Shown in pieces: positions 25,864-36,007 of a DNA stretch of 64,000 bases. This DNA is from Achromobacter piechaudii NBRC 102461 (GTDB lineage Bacteria > Pseudomonadota > Gammaproteobacteria > Burkholderiales > Burkholderiaceae_B), in contig NZ_BCTK01000001.1 of assembly GCF_001571245.1 (NCBI RefSeq), positions 930,001 through 994,000 of the forward strand, given 5' to 3'. Positions within the stretch are counted from its first letter, which is position 1. The number at the start of each line of letters is the position of its first letter. The position numbers were made by a program, and so were the translations under genes. A model generated the notes under the pieces. It worked only from the letters and a program-made list of their open reading frames with translations, searched no databases and was not told where the DNA came from.

Positions 25864-25957
25864 GTTCGCATGATAAAACAACAAAAGCGAAAAATAATGC
25901 CGCACTGCAAGATTGTTTTTTGTTCGCTTCTTGGGTAAAACGCACAAAAAACGAAAG
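25863..25957. promoter_or_regulatory. glpR/glpS divergent control region with GlpR-type half-sites
   Basis: Two exact TGTTCGC copies (25863-25869 and 25921-25927) each have an inverted partner of the G/ACGAAA type (25887-25893 and 25951-25956). TTCG-containing half-sites are what DeoR/GlpR proteins commonly bind. The region is AT-rich compared with its surroundings. Exact -10 and -35 boxes could not be picked with confidence. Confidence 0.5.
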
Positions 25958-26075
25958 CTGTCTGAAAGAGTATGCTCATTCTGTTGCGCGGGTACGCGCA
26001 ATGGCTGGGACGCTGTACCGAATACCGAAGTCCGTTGGAAAAAACAGGGACGTATAAGTAGGTAGAGGAGACTAC

Positions 26076-27161
26076 ATGCAGCTGACCTTGGACAGGATTG
26101 CCTTGCGGGCCGGCTCGCAAACGCACCTGAGCCCCATGAGCCTGGCGCCCGTGCCCGGCGCCATGACCGTGCTGCTGGGCGTGACCCTGGCAGGGAAAAC
26201 CTCGTTGATGCGCATCATGGCCGGGCTCGACCGTCCCACTGAAGGGCGGGTGCTGGTCGATGGCGTCGATGTGACCGGCGTGCCCGTGCGACAGCGCAAC
26301 GTGGCCATGGTCTACCAGCAATTCATCAATTACCCGTCCATGTCGGTCTACGACAACATCGCCTCGCCGCTCAAGCTGCGCGGCGAAAATGACATCGGCG
26401 AAAAAGTCCGCGCCATGGCCGCGCGGCTGCATATCGACCATCTGCTGGCGCGGTATCCGTCGGAACTGTCGGGCGGGCAGCAGCAGCGCGTGGCGCTGGC
26501 CCGGGCCCTGGTCAAGGACGCCCCGTTGATTCTGCTGGACGAACCGCTGGTCAACCTGGACTACAAGCTGCGCGAAGAATTGCGCGACGAGCTTTCGGAA
26601 TTGTTCGCCGAAGGGCGTTCCACGGTTGTCTACGCCACCACCGAGCCGGGCGAAGCGCTGCTGCTGGGCGGCCACACCGCCGTGCTGGATGCGGGCGAAC
26701 TGCTGCAATACGGCCCCACCGCCGAGGTATTTCACCGCCCCAACTCGATCCGCGTGGCGCGCGCGTTCAGCGATCCGCCCATGAATCTGTTCCCGGCCCG
26801 GCGCACCGACGCCGGCTTCGAGTTGCAAGGCCAGTTGGTGGTAGACCGCGATCTGCCCGACAACGCGGGCGCCGATATCACGGCGGGTCTGCGCGCCGGC
26901 GCGCTGGACGTAGAACCGCGCCCCGGGCATATCGCCATGCCCGGCGTGGTGAAGCTGGCCGAGATTTCCGGCTCCGACACCTTCGTGCATGCCAGCACGG
27001 CGGCGGGCGACGTGGTGGCGCAACTGCCGGGCGTGCATCGTTACACGCTGGACGAACGCGTGCAGCTGTATTTCGACCCCGCCCAGACCTACGCCTTCGA
27101 CGCCAGCGGCGCACTGTTGGCCGCGCCGCGCCAAGTTATGCGCGTGGGGGAGGCGGCCTGA
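26076..27161 (+). CDS. glpS: Glycerol ABC importer, ATP-binding subunit GlpS (degenerate site)
   Basis: 361 aa: a nucleotide-binding domain plus a MalK-like OB region. Walker A is GVTLAGKT (35-42), keeping G-x4-GKT but without the usual PSGSGKST context. The signature LSGGQ (131-135) and Walker B with D155-E156 are normal. The switch His is absent: the segment at 186-190 reads YATTE where YVTHD is expected, so Thr189 replaces His. With GlpT it should form a heterodimer with one active ATP site. Good AGGAG before ATG 26076. First gene of the six-gene transporter operon. Confidence 0.92.
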   Translation: MQLTLDRIALRAGSQTHLSPMSLAPVPGAMTVLLGVTLAGKTSLMRIMAGLDRPTEGRVLVDGVDVTGVPVRQRNVAMVYQQFINYPSMSVYDNIASPLKLRGENDIGEKVRAMAARLHIDHLLARYPSELSGGQQQRVALARALVKDAPLILLDEPLVNLDYKLREELRDELSELFAEGRSTVVYATTEPGEALLLGGHTAVLDAGELLQYGPTAEVFHRPNSIRVARAFSDPPMNLFPARRTDAGFELQGQLVVDRDLPDNAGADITAGLRAGALDVEPRPGHIAMPGVVKLAEISGSDTFVHASTAAGDVVAQLPGVHRYTLDERVQLYFDPAQTYAFDASGALLAAPRQVMRVGEAA

Positions 27162-28245
27162 TGGCGCAGATCGAGCTGGATCTTTCCCATTCCTACGTGG
27201 CCGACCCCAAGGTCGACGAGGACTACGCGCTGCTGCCGCTGAAATTCACGTTCCGCGATGGCGGCGCCTATGCCATGCTGGGGCCGTCCGGCTGCGGCAA
27301 GACGACGCTGCTCAATTGCGTGTCGGGCTTGCTGCGGCCGTCGCATGGCCGCATTCTGTTCGATGGCCAGGACGTCACGGCCAAGACGCCGCAGGCGCGC
27401 AACATCGCGCAGGTGTTCCAGTTTCCGGTCGTCTACGACACGATGACCGTGGCCGACAACCTGGCCTTTCCGCTGCGTAACCGGGGTGTGCCGCCCGATC
27501 GCATCCGCGAGCGCGTCGGCCGCATCGCCGAAATGCTGGAAATGTCCCATGTGCTGGACCGCCGCGCCAGCGGGCTCACCGCCGACGCCAAGCAGAAGAT
27601 ATCGCTGGGCCGGGGCCTGGTGCGCAGCGACGTGTCGGCGATTCTGTTCGACGAGCCGCTGACCGTGATCGACCCGCAGCTCAAGTGGGAACTGCGGCGC
27701 AAGCTCAAGGAAATCCATCACGAATTCAAGCTGACGCTGATCTACGTGACGCACGACCAGACCGAAGCGCTGACTTTCGCTGATCAGGTCATGGTGATGG
27801 CGCGCGGGCGTGCCGTGCAGGTGGGCAGCGCGGACGATCTGTTCCAGCGTCCGGCGCACACCTTCGTCGGCCATTTCATCGGCTCGCCCGGCATGAACTT
27901 CCTGCCGGCGCACTGGCGCGACGAGGCCTTGTGGGTGGGCAATACCCGCGTGCAAGGCGCCCCGCCCGAGCTGGGCGCGAGGCTGGCCGGCGCGGGCGCC
28001 ATTCAGCTGGGCGTGCGTCCCGAGTACCTGCGGGTGGTGAGCCCGGACACGCCGGGCGCCGTGGCGATGCGCGTGGATCGGGTGCAGGACGTGGGCACCT
28101 ATACCTTGCTGGTCGCCGATTTCGAAGGCACGCCGGTGCGCGCCCGGCTGGGTGGCGATGTCGTGCCGGCCGCGGTGGGCGGCATGGTCTGGCTGTCGGT
28201 GCTCAATCCGCACACCTGCTTTTACCGCGACGAGGTGCTGATTCC

Positions 28246-28249
<4 letters not shown>
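27161..28249 (+). CDS. glpT: Glycerol ABC importer, ATP-binding subunit GlpT
   Basis: 362 aa. Walker A GPSGCGKT (41-48), Walker B D164-E165 and switch His198 (YVTHDQTEAL) are canonical. The ABC signature is lost: LTADA (139-143) replaces LSGGQ, and the D-loop reads TVID in place of SNLD. These defects mirror those of GlpS. The name follows the rhizobial glycerol ABC system and is not the E. coli glycerol-3-phosphate antiporter of the same name. The start overlaps the glpS stop by one base (TGATG). Confidence 0.92.
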
Positions 28250-29128
<879 letters not shown>

Positions 29129-29136
<8 letters not shown>

Positions 29137-29941
29137 CCAATCGACCTGGTGGCGTTCGGCCTTCCTGATCCTTTACCTGGTGTTCGCCATCCTGCCGCTG
29201 TACTGGATGCTGAACATGTCGTTCAAGACGAACACCGAGATCGTCAGCACCCTGACGCTGTGGCCGCGCGACTTCACCTTCGAGCATTACCGCACCATCT
29301 TCACCGACCCGGCCTGGTATTCCGGCTATATCAATTCGTTGATCTACGTGGTCATCAACACCGTGATTTCGTTGGCGGTGGCGCTGCCGGCCGCCTATGC
29401 GTTTTCGCGCTATCGCTTCATCGGCGACAAGCACGTGTTCTTCTGGCTGCTGACCAACCGCATGACGCCGCCCGCCGTGTTCCTGCTGCCGTTCTTCCAG
29501 CTGTACAGCTCGTTCGGCCTGATGGACACGCACCTGGCCGTGGCGCTGGCGCACCTGGTGTTCAACGTGCCGCTGGCCGTGTGGATCCTGGAAGGATTCA
29601 TGTCCGGCGTGCCGCGTGAAATAGACGAGACCGCCTATGTGGACGGCTATTCCTTCCCGCGCTTTTTCCTGACGATCTTCCTGCCGCTGATCAAGTCGGG
29701 CGTGGGCGTGGCCGCGTTCTTCTGCTTCATGTTCAGCTGGGTGGAATTGCTGCTGGCGCGCACGCTGACCTCTGTCAACGCCAAGCCCATTGTGGCCACC
29801 ATGACGCGCACCGTGTCGGCATCGGGCATGGACTGGGGCGTGCTGGCGGCGGCGGGCGTGTTGACCATCGTGCCGGGCGGCATCGTCATCTGGTTCGTGC
29901 GCCATTACATCGCGAAGGGCTTCGCGATGGGCCGCGTGTAA
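29129..29941 (+). CDS. glpQ: Glycerol ABC importer permease GlpQ
   Basis: 270 aa, MalG-like, six membrane segments. The coupling loop DETAYVDGYSFPRFFLTIFLP lies near 165-185. It is the second channel subunit with GlpP. ATG 29129 overlaps the glpP stop by 8 bases and has GAGGAGC upstream. The name follows the rhizobial system; it is not the phosphodiesterase GlpQ of E. coli. Confidence 0.93.
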
Positions 29942-29953
29942 AGGGAGGGCGCC

Positions 29954-30262
29954 ATGTTCAGCTGGATGGTTTGGACCACGCCCGTCGCGGTGTTCTTTTC
30001 GTGCATCGTGCTGATGCTGATCGGCATGACGATCTGGGAATTGAAGTCGCCCACTGTCGAACGCAAGGGCTTTCTGCCGCTGCGCACGACGCGCGGCGAC
30101 CGGCTGTTCATCGGCCTGATGGCCGCAGCCTGGCTCAATCTGGCGTTCCTGGGCCTGGGGCAGAAGGCAGTGCAATGGTTTTCGCTGGATGAGCCGCCAT
30201 CGGTGTGGATCAGCTTTGTGGCGTCCATGCTGTTGCTGGCCTTCATCATGAGAAAAGGCTGA
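29954..30262 (+). CDS. glpU: DUF2160 small membrane protein of the glycerol transporter operon
   Basis: 102 aa with three hydrophobic segments (about 3-23, 47-67, 80-98) and little outside the membrane. DUF2160 genes are regularly found between glpQ and glpV in rhizobial glycerol operons and are called glpU there. Its function is unknown; position and membrane nature suggest an accessory subunit of the importer. It starts 12 bases after glpQ with AGGGAGG upstream. Confidence 0.87.
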   Translation: MFSWMVWTTPVAVFFSCIVLMLIGMTIWELKSPTVERKGFLPLRTTRGDRLFIGLMAAAWLNLAFLGLGQKAVQWFSLDEPPSVWISFVASMLLLAFIMRKG

Positions 30263-30383
30263 AGGGGCGCATCGACCCCAGGCGGTTCGGGATGGAAGGT
30301 TTTGAAGGACTACGGGCCCGCATCTTCCCCGGCCAGAGGTCCGCAGCAGAACAGAAGGGGAAGGGTATTCGAGGAGACAGGTC

Positions 30384-32114
30384 ATGAAATTGCGCATGCA
30401 CGCCATGGCGGCCGCTATCGCCCTGATCGGAACGTCAGGGGCTTGGGCCGGCGAGCCGGAAGCGAAGAAGTGGGTGGATTCCGAGTTCCAGCCTTCCACG
30501 CTGTCCAAAGACCAGCAGATGGCGGAGATGAAGTGGTTCATGGACGCGGCGGCCAAGCTCAAGGCCCGTGGCGTCAACGAAATCAGCGTCGTGTCCGAAA
30601 CCATCACCACGCATGAGTACGAGTCCAAGACGCTGGCCAAGGCCTTCAGTGAAATCACCGGCATCAAGGTCAATCACGACCTGATCCAGGAAGGCGACGT
30701 CGTCGAAAAATTGCAGACGTCCATGCAGTCGGGCAAGTCGATCTACGACGGCTGGATTTCCGATTCGGACCTGATCGGCACGCACTACCGCTACGGCGCC
30801 ATCCTGCCGCTGTCCGACTACATGGCGGGCGCGGGCAAGGAATGGACCAACCCCGAGCTGGACATCAAGGATTTCATCGGCACCAAGTTCACCACCGCGC
30901 CCGATGGCAAGCTGTACCAGTTGCCCGACCAGCAGTTCGCCAACGTCTATTGGTTCCGCGCCGACTGGTTCGCGCGGCAGGACCTGAAAGACAAGTTCAA
31001 AGCCAAGTATGGCTACGATCTGGGCGTGCCGACCAACTGGTCCGCTTATGAAGACATTGCCGATTTCTTCTCGAACGACGTCAAGGAGATCGATGGCAAG
31101 AAAGTCTATGGCCACATGGACTACGGCAAGAAGGATCCGTCGCTGGGTTGGCGTTTTACCGATGCGTGGCTGTCGATGGCCGGCGCTGCCGACAAGGGCC
31201 TGCCCAACGGCATGCCGGTGGACGAATGGGGCATCCGCGTGGCGGACGACAAATGCACGCCGGTCGGGGCATCGGTCTCGCGCGGGGGCGCCACCAACAG
31301 CCCGGCCGCCGTCTATGCACTGACCAAGTACATCGACTGGATGAAGAAGTACGCGCCGCAGCAGGCGATGGGCATGACGTTCTCGGAATCCGGCCCCGTG
31401 CCCGCGCAGGGGCAGATCGCCCAGCAGATCTTCTGGTACACGGCGTTCACGGCCGACATGACCAAGAAGGGGCTGCCGGTGGTCAACGATGACGGCACGC
31501 CGAAATGGCGCATGGCGCCGTCGCCCTATGGCCCGTACTGGAAGGACGGCATGCAGAACGGCTATCAGGACGTGGGCTCGTGGACGTTCTTCAAGTCCAC
31601 CAACCCCGACAAGATGGCCGCCGCCTGGCTGTACGCACAGTTCGTCACGTCCAAGTCCGTGTCGTTGAAAAAATCGATCACCGGCCTGACCTTCATCCGC
31701 GACAGCGACATCCATAGCGACTTCTTCACCAAGAACGCGGCCAACTATGGCGGCCTGATCGAGTTCTACCGCAGCCCGGCGCGCGTGGCGTGGACGCCCA
31801 CCGGCAACAACGTGCCCGACTATCCGAAGCTGGCGCAACTGTGGTGGAAGAACGTGGCCACGGCCGTCACCGGCGAAAAGACCCCGCAGGCCGCGATGGA
31901 CAACCTGGCCAATGAAATGGATCAGGTGATGGCGCGCCTGGAACGGGCCGGCATGGCGCAGTGCGCGCCCAAGCTCAATCCCAAGAGCGACCCGTCCAAG
32001 TGGTTGTCGGACCAGCACGCGCCGTGGAAGAAGCTGGCCAACGAGAAGCCCAAGGGCGAGACCATTCCGTATGAGAACCTGCTGGCCGCCTGGAAGGAGG
32101 GCAAGGTCCGCTGA
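30384..32114 (+). CDS. glpV: Glycerol ABC importer, periplasmic binding protein GlpV
   Basis: 576 aa, long for a sugar-type binding protein but usual for GlpV. A Sec signal (about 1-22, ending GAWA-GEPE) precedes the mature domain, with KALAKAFSEITGIKVNHDLIQEGD-like binding-protein features near 75-100 and an extended C-terminus. It should deliver glycerol to GlpP-GlpQ. A GAGGAG site precedes ATG 30384 after a 121-base gap from glpU. The gap has a purine-rich run but no clear terminator, so the gene is probably on the operon transcript, and perhaps more highly expressed. Confidence 0.93.
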   Translation: MKLRMHAMAAAIALIGTSGAWAGEPEAKKWVDSEFQPSTLSKDQQMAEMKWFMDAAAKLKARGVNEISVVSETITTHEYESKTLAKAFSEITGIKVNHDLIQEGDVVEKLQTSMQSGKSIYDGWISDSDLIGTHYRYGAILPLSDYMAGAGKEWTNPELDIKDFIGTKFTTAPDGKLYQLPDQQFANVYWFRADWFARQDLKDKFKAKYGYDLGVPTNWSAYEDIADFFSNDVKEIDGKKVYGHMDYGKKDPSLGWRFTDAWLSMAGAADKGLPNGMPVDEWGIRVADDKCTPVGASVSRGGATNSPAAVYALTKYIDWMKKYAPQQAMGMTFSESGPVPAQGQIAQQIFWYTAFTADMTKKGLPVVNDDGTPKWRMAPSPYGPYWKDGMQNGYQDVGSWTFFKSTNPDKMAAAWLYAQFVTSKSVSLKKSITGLTFIRDSDIHSDFFTKNAANYGGLIEFYRSPARVAWTPTGNNVPDYPKLAQLWWKNVATAVTGEKTPQAAMDNLANEMDQVMARLERAGMAQCAPKLNPKSDPSKWLSDQHAPWKKLANEKPKGETIPYENLLAAWKEGKVR

Positions 32115-32129
32115 TCGTTCGCGCATGAC

Positions 32130-32171
32130 AGCCGTGGCGGCGCCTGCAATGCGCGCCGCCACGGCTTTTTT
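32130..32171 (+). terminator. Rho-independent terminator of the glycerol operon
   Basis: A perfect 13-bp stem (32130-32142 with 32154-32166; AGCCGTGGCGGCG and its complement), an 11-base loop and a run of T to 32171. It starts 15 bases after glpV. The T run reaches the stop codon of the oppositely oriented oxidoreductase gene. Confidence 0.9.
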
Positions 32172-33067
32172 CATTCCATCACCAGCGAGCGATGCGTGCA
32201 CACGCCCGCCATGACGCCCGATGCGCTGGCCAGCGTGGCGTTGCTCATGGGGATGGCGGCGTCGCCCGCGGCGAAGACGCCGGGCACGGTGGTCTGGCGC
32301 AGATCGTCCACCCGTATGACCGGCCCCAGCGGCCCGTCGTCGAACGCGCATCCCAATTGCATGGCCAGCGGGCTGGCCATGTGCGTGCGGCTGGCCACGA
32401 ACAGCGCGTGTATAGCCATGCGCCGGCCGTCGGCCAGTTTCACCGCGTCCAGGCCGGGCGATGCGCCCATCAGCTCGACGATGGGGCTGCGTTCAACACG
32501 CACGCCACGCCGCGCCAGCAAGGCGGCCTGGTCGGCATCCGGTTCGAATTCGCCTTGCGTGAAATAGGTGGTGGGGCCCCAATCGGGCAGCAGCATCGCC
32601 TGGTGCACCGACAGCGGATGCGCGGCCATGACGCCCAGCGGGCTGCCGGCCACTTCATAACCATGGCAGTACGGGCAATGCAGCACGGTCTGCCCCCATC
32701 GTTCGCGCAAGCCCGGCAGCGCGGGCAGTTCGTCGCGCAGGCCCGTCGCTAGGATCAGCCGCTTGGCGCGGGCGCTCGGGCCGTCGGCCATCGTGACCTC
32801 GAAGCGGCCATGCTCGCCGCTGGCGTTCACGGCATCGCCATCCAGGAAGGTCACGGTGGGATAGTGCGCGAGCTGTTCGCGCGCGGTGCGCAGGATGTCG
32901 TGCGGTGTCTTGCCATCCTGGCCCAGGAAACCGTGCGAGTGCGCGGCGTAGCGGTTGCGCGGCTGGCCGCCGTCGATCAGCAGGATGGACCGTCTGGCGC
33001 GCGCCAGCTGCATGGCGGCGGACAGGCCGGCAAAGCTGCCGCCCACGATGATGACGTCGATATTCAT
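32171..33067 (-). CDS. FAD-dependent pyridine nucleotide-disulfide oxidoreductase (thioredoxin reductase-like)
   Basis: 298 aa. FAD-binding GGSFAG at 9-14, NADP half in the middle, and a redox pair CPYC at 131-134 (HCPYCHGYE), as in low-molecular-weight thioredoxin reductases. The C-terminal FAD motif GVFAAGDAA is near 268. It lacks the full length (about 315 aa) and the dedicated neighbours of TrxB, so it is likely a paralogue acting on another disulfide. ATG 33067 starts the Rossmann strand directly. A 34-base inverted repeat lies 43 bases upstream. Confidence 0.9.
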   Translation of the reverse strand: MNIDVIIVGGSFAGLSAAMQLARARRSILLIDGGQPRNRYAAHSHGFLGQDGKTPHDILRTAREQLAHYPTVTFLDGDAVNASGEHGRFEVTMADGPSARAKRLILATGLRDELPALPGLRERWGQTVLHCPYCHGYEVAGSPLGVMAAHPLSVHQAMLLPDWGPTTYFTQGEFEPDADQAALLARRGVRVERSPIVELMGASPGLDAVKLADGRRMAIHALFVASRTHMASPLAMQLGCAFDDGPLGPVIRVDDLRQTTVPGVFAAGDAAIPMSNATLASASGVMAGVCTHRSLVME

Positions 33068-33110
33068 CGGCTGTTTCCTATTCCGAAAGGCTATCAAGAT
33101 ACTTAAGAAG

Positions 33111-33144
33111 TTGCATGATAAGGGCAAGCCTTGTTTTCATGCAA
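33111..33144. promoter_or_regulatory. Interrupted inverted repeat upstream of the oxidoreductase gene
   Basis: TTGCATGA (33111-33118) pairs exactly with TCATGCAA (33137-33144); an inner pair AAGG/CCTT (33120-33123, 33129-33132) extends the symmetry. It lies in the space between the oxidoreductase gene (-) and the acyl-CoA dehydrogenase gene (+). It could be an operator or, if transcribed, an RNA hairpin. Confidence 0.45.
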
Positions 33145-33316
33145 TATCAAATGTTCCTTGATGGCGGATCCGCGTGTGAATACGTGGCTGCGCAGGCGCT
33201 GGCGCTCGGTGTATTCTCGATTCCGTGCCGCGCCGGCAACCCGGCGCGGCCAAGCAGAACAAGGCAGGCGGCGCGCACCCGGCGCTAGTCAGCCCATGCC
33301 CCCCAGGAGACAAAAC

Positions 33317-34444
33317 ATGTTGTTGAACGACGAGCACCAGAGCATCCAGGACATGGCGCGGCGCTTCGCGCTTGAACGGCTGGCCCCGAACGCCGAGCGC
33401 TGGGACCGCGAGCATCACTATCCCGCCGACGCGATCCAGGAAATGGCGCAGCTGGGATTCTTCGGCATGCTGGTGCCCGAGGAATGGGACGGCAACGACA
33501 GCGGCTACGTGTCGTATGCGGTGGCGCTGGAAGAAATCGCGGCCGGCAGCGGCGCGTGTTCAACCATCATGAGCGTGCACAATTCGGTCGCGTGCATGCC
33601 CATCCTGAAGTTCGGCAACGACGCGCAGAAGGACCAGTTCCTGCGTCCCCTGGCCAGCGGCGCGCACACCGGCGGCTTCGCCTTGACTGAGCCGCAGGCG
33701 GGATCGGACGCAAGCAGCCTGCGCACGCGCGCGCGGCGCGATGGCGAGGACTACATCCTGAACGGCGCCAAGCAGTTCATCACGTCGGGCAAGAGCGGAC
33801 AGACCGTGATCGTCTTCGCCGTCACCGACCCGGACGCAGGCAAGCGCGGCATCTCGGCATTCATCGTGCCCACCGACACGCCGGGCTATCAGGTGCTGCG
33901 CGTGGAGGACAAGCTGGGGCAGCATGCGTCGGACACCTGCCACATCGCCTTCGAAGACATGCGCATCCCGGCCGCGTATCGGCTGGGCGCGGAAGGCGAG
34001 GGCTACAAGATCGCGCTGGCCAATCTGGAAGGCGGGCGCATCGGCATCGCGTCGCAATCGGTAGGGATGGCGCGCGCCGCCTTCGAATGCGCGCGAGATT
34101 ACGCGCGCGAGCGTCAGGCGTTCGGCAAGCCCATTTTCGATCATCAGGCGGTGGCGTTCCGCCTTGCCGACATGGCGACGCAGATCCATGCGGCGCGCCA
34201 GATGGTGCTGCATGCGGCGGCGCTGCGCGAAGCAGGCAGGCCCGCGTTGATGGAAGCATCGATGGCGAAGTTGTTTGCGTCCGAGATGGCCGAAAAAGTG
34301 TGCTCGGCCGCCATACAGACGCTGGGCGGATACGGCTATCTGAAAGACTTCCCGGTCGAACGCATTTACCGCGATGTGCGTGTGTGCCAGATCTATGAAG
34401 GGACCAGCGATATTCAACGGCTGGTGATTGCGCGCGGGTTGTGA
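33317..34444 (+). CDS. Acyl-CoA dehydrogenase
   Basis: 375 aa, standard length. FAD/substrate region [16 protein letters not shown] near 125-140, and the catalytic base Glu361 within [13 protein letters not shown], the position used by short- and branched-chain enzymes. It oxidises acyl-CoA to the 2,3-enoyl form and passes electrons to ETF. AGGAG precedes ATG 33317. Chain specificity cannot be read here, and there are no beta-oxidation or branched-chain amino acid genes next to it. Confidence 0.94.
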   Translation: MLLNDEHQSIQDMARRFALERLAPNAERWDREHHYPADAIQEMAQLGFFGMLVPEEWDGNDSGYVSYAVALEEIAAGSGACSTIMSVHNSVACMPILKFGNDAQKDQFLRPLASGAHTGGFALTEPQAGSDASSLRTRARRDGEDYILNGAKQFITSGKSGQTVIVFAVTDPDAGKRGISAFIVPTDTPGYQVLRVEDKLGQHASDTCHIAFEDMRIPAAYRLGAEGEGYKIALANLEGGRIGIASQSVGMARAAFECARDYARERQAFGKPIFDHQAVAFRLADMATQIHAARQMVLHAAALREAGRPALMEASMAKLFASEMAEKVCSAAIQTLGGYGYLKDFPVERIYRDVRVCQIYEGTSDIQRLVIARGL

Positions 34445-34462
34445 AGGGGGGGGGCGCGCGGG

Positions 34463-34550
34463 GTCGGGCGCGCGATGAGTGCGGGATGAGTGCGGGACGA
34501 GCGTGTGACGCGCGTGTGGCGAGCGCGTGACGAACGCGTGCCGAGTGCGA
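34463..34550. repeat. 11-bp degenerate tandem repeat, 7-8 units
   Basis: Eight consecutive 11-base units run without gaps between two convergent genes. Units 2 and 3 are identical (GATGAGTGCGG at 34474-34484 and 34485-34495). The next five are GACGAGCGTGT, GACGCGCGTGT, GGCGAGCGCGT, GACGAACGCGT and GCCGAGTGCGA; the first unit, GTCGGGCGCGC, is the weakest. The consensus is close to GACGAGCGCGT. A run of nine G (34446-34454) precedes the array. Eleven is not a multiple of three and no gene crosses it. The copy number may vary between strains. Confidence 0.8.
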
Positions 34551-34604
34551 TGGGATGGGCAGGGCGCGTGTCGTCTGCGATGCGCCTGTGCGGCGCAGTC
34601 CGCC

Positions 34605-35579
34605 TTATCGCGCCGCGCCGTCCGTCCCCAGCCGCGCCTGCAAGCGCGCCAGTTCGGCTTCCCTTGCCGTCAGCGCTTCCTGCCATTCCGGCAGGTTCAA
34701 CGCATGCAGCGCATCCAGAATCTGCCGTGCGGGCGCAAGCTGACCCGATACCAGATAGGCCTTGATCAGGTTGTTGCCCACGCGAGGTCCGTGCAGAGGC
34801 GCGTGAAAGCGCGGGGCGGCCAATTCAAGAATGTCGGCGATGCGTCCGGCGTTGCCCAGGTCGCCCGACATTTGCATGAGCAGATCGCCGGGCACCGGTT
34901 CGCCCGCGTGCGACAGCGCCTGGCGGTACAGCGCAAGCGCGCCGGCGTAGTTGTGTGCGCCCAATTCCCCGCGCGCCAGCCACAACTGCGCGCGCCAACT
35001 GCCGGGCAGGGCGGCCACGCGTTGCATGGCGCCGATGCCGGCCGCGTCGCCGCCGATGTCGTGGTGGATGGCTTCGTACCAGCCCAGGCCATTGTCCTGA
35101 TTCGGATCCCGTTGCAGCGCGCGCCACAAGGTGTCCATCGTCTTGTCGTCGTCGCCGCGCTCGGCGTGCACCTTCGCCAGATTGGTCAGCACGATGCCCG
35201 TTTCGCCATGCGCCGCGCAGAAGTCGCCCAGTACGCGTTCGCTGTCGTCCAGCCGGCCCAGCTTCAGATAGACGATGGCTTGCAGCACCACGGCGCGTTC
35301 GGCGTTCTGGTCCAGCTGCACCAGGCGTTCGGCGGGGCGCAGCATGTCCTCGATGAAACCATCGTTCAGCGACTGGACGATCAGGCCGGCCAGGGCGTCG
35401 GCATCGTTCCAGCGCTGCTCGATGGCGCCGGGCAATACCTTGTCGCGCCACGCATCGCGCGGGATGAGGACTTCGCGGCCCTCGGCATCCAGGGCGCGGA
35501 TCGAGTTCGAGGCGTCGTCAGAGGCGGAATTGTCGGAAGCGGATTCGGGCGTGGAGTTCATGTCGTAAGGCTCATTCAT
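34605..35579 (-). CDS. Tetratricopeptide-repeat protein
   Basis: 324 aa. After a Ser/Asp/Asn-rich leader (about 1-27) the protein is helical with TPR-like repeats, for example AERAVVLQAIVYLKLGRLDDSERVLGDF-type units near 92-120, 125-155 and 200-235. A role as a scaffold or chaperone is likely, but partners are unknown. The start at ATG 35579 overlaps the stop of the DUF2784 gene by 4 bases; open codons to 35870 belong to a different frame over that gene. It converges with the acyl-CoA dehydrogenase across the 11-bp repeat array. Confidence 0.85.
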   Translation of the reverse strand: MNEPYDMNSTPESASDNSASDDASNSIRALDAEGREVLIPRDAWRDKVLPGAIEQRWNDADALAGLIVQSLNDGFIEDMLRPAERLVQLDQNAERAVVLQAIVYLKLGRLDDSERVLGDFCAAHGETGIVLTNLAKVHAERGDDDKTMDTLWRALQRDPNQDNGLGWYEAIHHDIGGDAAGIGAMQRVAALPGSWRAQLWLARGELGAHNYAGALALYRQALSHAGEPVPGDLLMQMSGDLGNAGRIADILELAAPRFHAPLHGPRVGNNLIKAYLVSGQLAPARQILDALHALNLPEWQEALTAREAELARLQARLGTDGAAR

Positions 35580-35956
35580 GCTTGCGCCAATGCGCGGCGG
35601 CGGCGACGGCGCGCCCAGAGGGTGTAGACCACGATGTTGCCGACGATCAGCACAAAGGCCAGCGCGATCTGCGTGCTGCGCGTGATGCCTTCGGGGTAGA
35701 TCACACCCAGCAGGTAGTGTTCGATGAAACCGCCCGCGTAGTCTTCCTGACCCGCCCGCAGCCGCAGCGAGACTTCCAAGGGCGTCAAGGGGCAGATCAG
35801 GCCCATGCCCACCACCACCGCGCCCCATGCCAACGCCGGCAAATGCCAGTAGGCCAGGCGCGGCCGCCACAACGCGAGCAGGCCGCCGAACACCACGAAG
35901 GCGACGAAAAGCCCGTGCACGACAAGGACCAGGTCGGCCAGGATGCGGTAGATCAT
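35576..35956 (-). CDS. DUF2784 membrane protein
   Basis: 126 aa with four hydrophobic segments (about 5-27, 34-56, 70s region weak, 98-118). The pattern DLVLVVHGLFVAFVVFGG at the start and CPLTPLEVSLRLRAGQEDYAG in the middle are the DUF2784 hallmarks. Function unknown. It is translationally coupled to the downstream TPR gene by an ATGA overlap, a hint that the two work together. Confidence 0.85.
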   Translation of the reverse strand: MIYRILADLVLVVHGLFVAFVVFGGLLALWRPRLAYWHLPALAWGAVVVGMGLICPLTPLEVSLRLRAGQEDYAGGFIEHYLLGVIYPEGITRSTQIALAFVLIVGNIVVYTLWARRRRRRALAQA

Positions 35957-36007
35957 TGCAAGGTCCGAAAGGAAAAACGAAAAGCGGCGCTGCGGAAAGT
36001 CAGGGAC

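Noticed and set aside
25860..27134. A 424-codon minus-strand open frame over glpS
   Set aside because: Shadow of the glpS reading frame; would overlap glpR's control region and shows no family motif.
34463..34550. The 11-bp repeats as a CRISPR array
   Set aside because: Units are contiguous with no spacers and are far too short; no cas genes are present.
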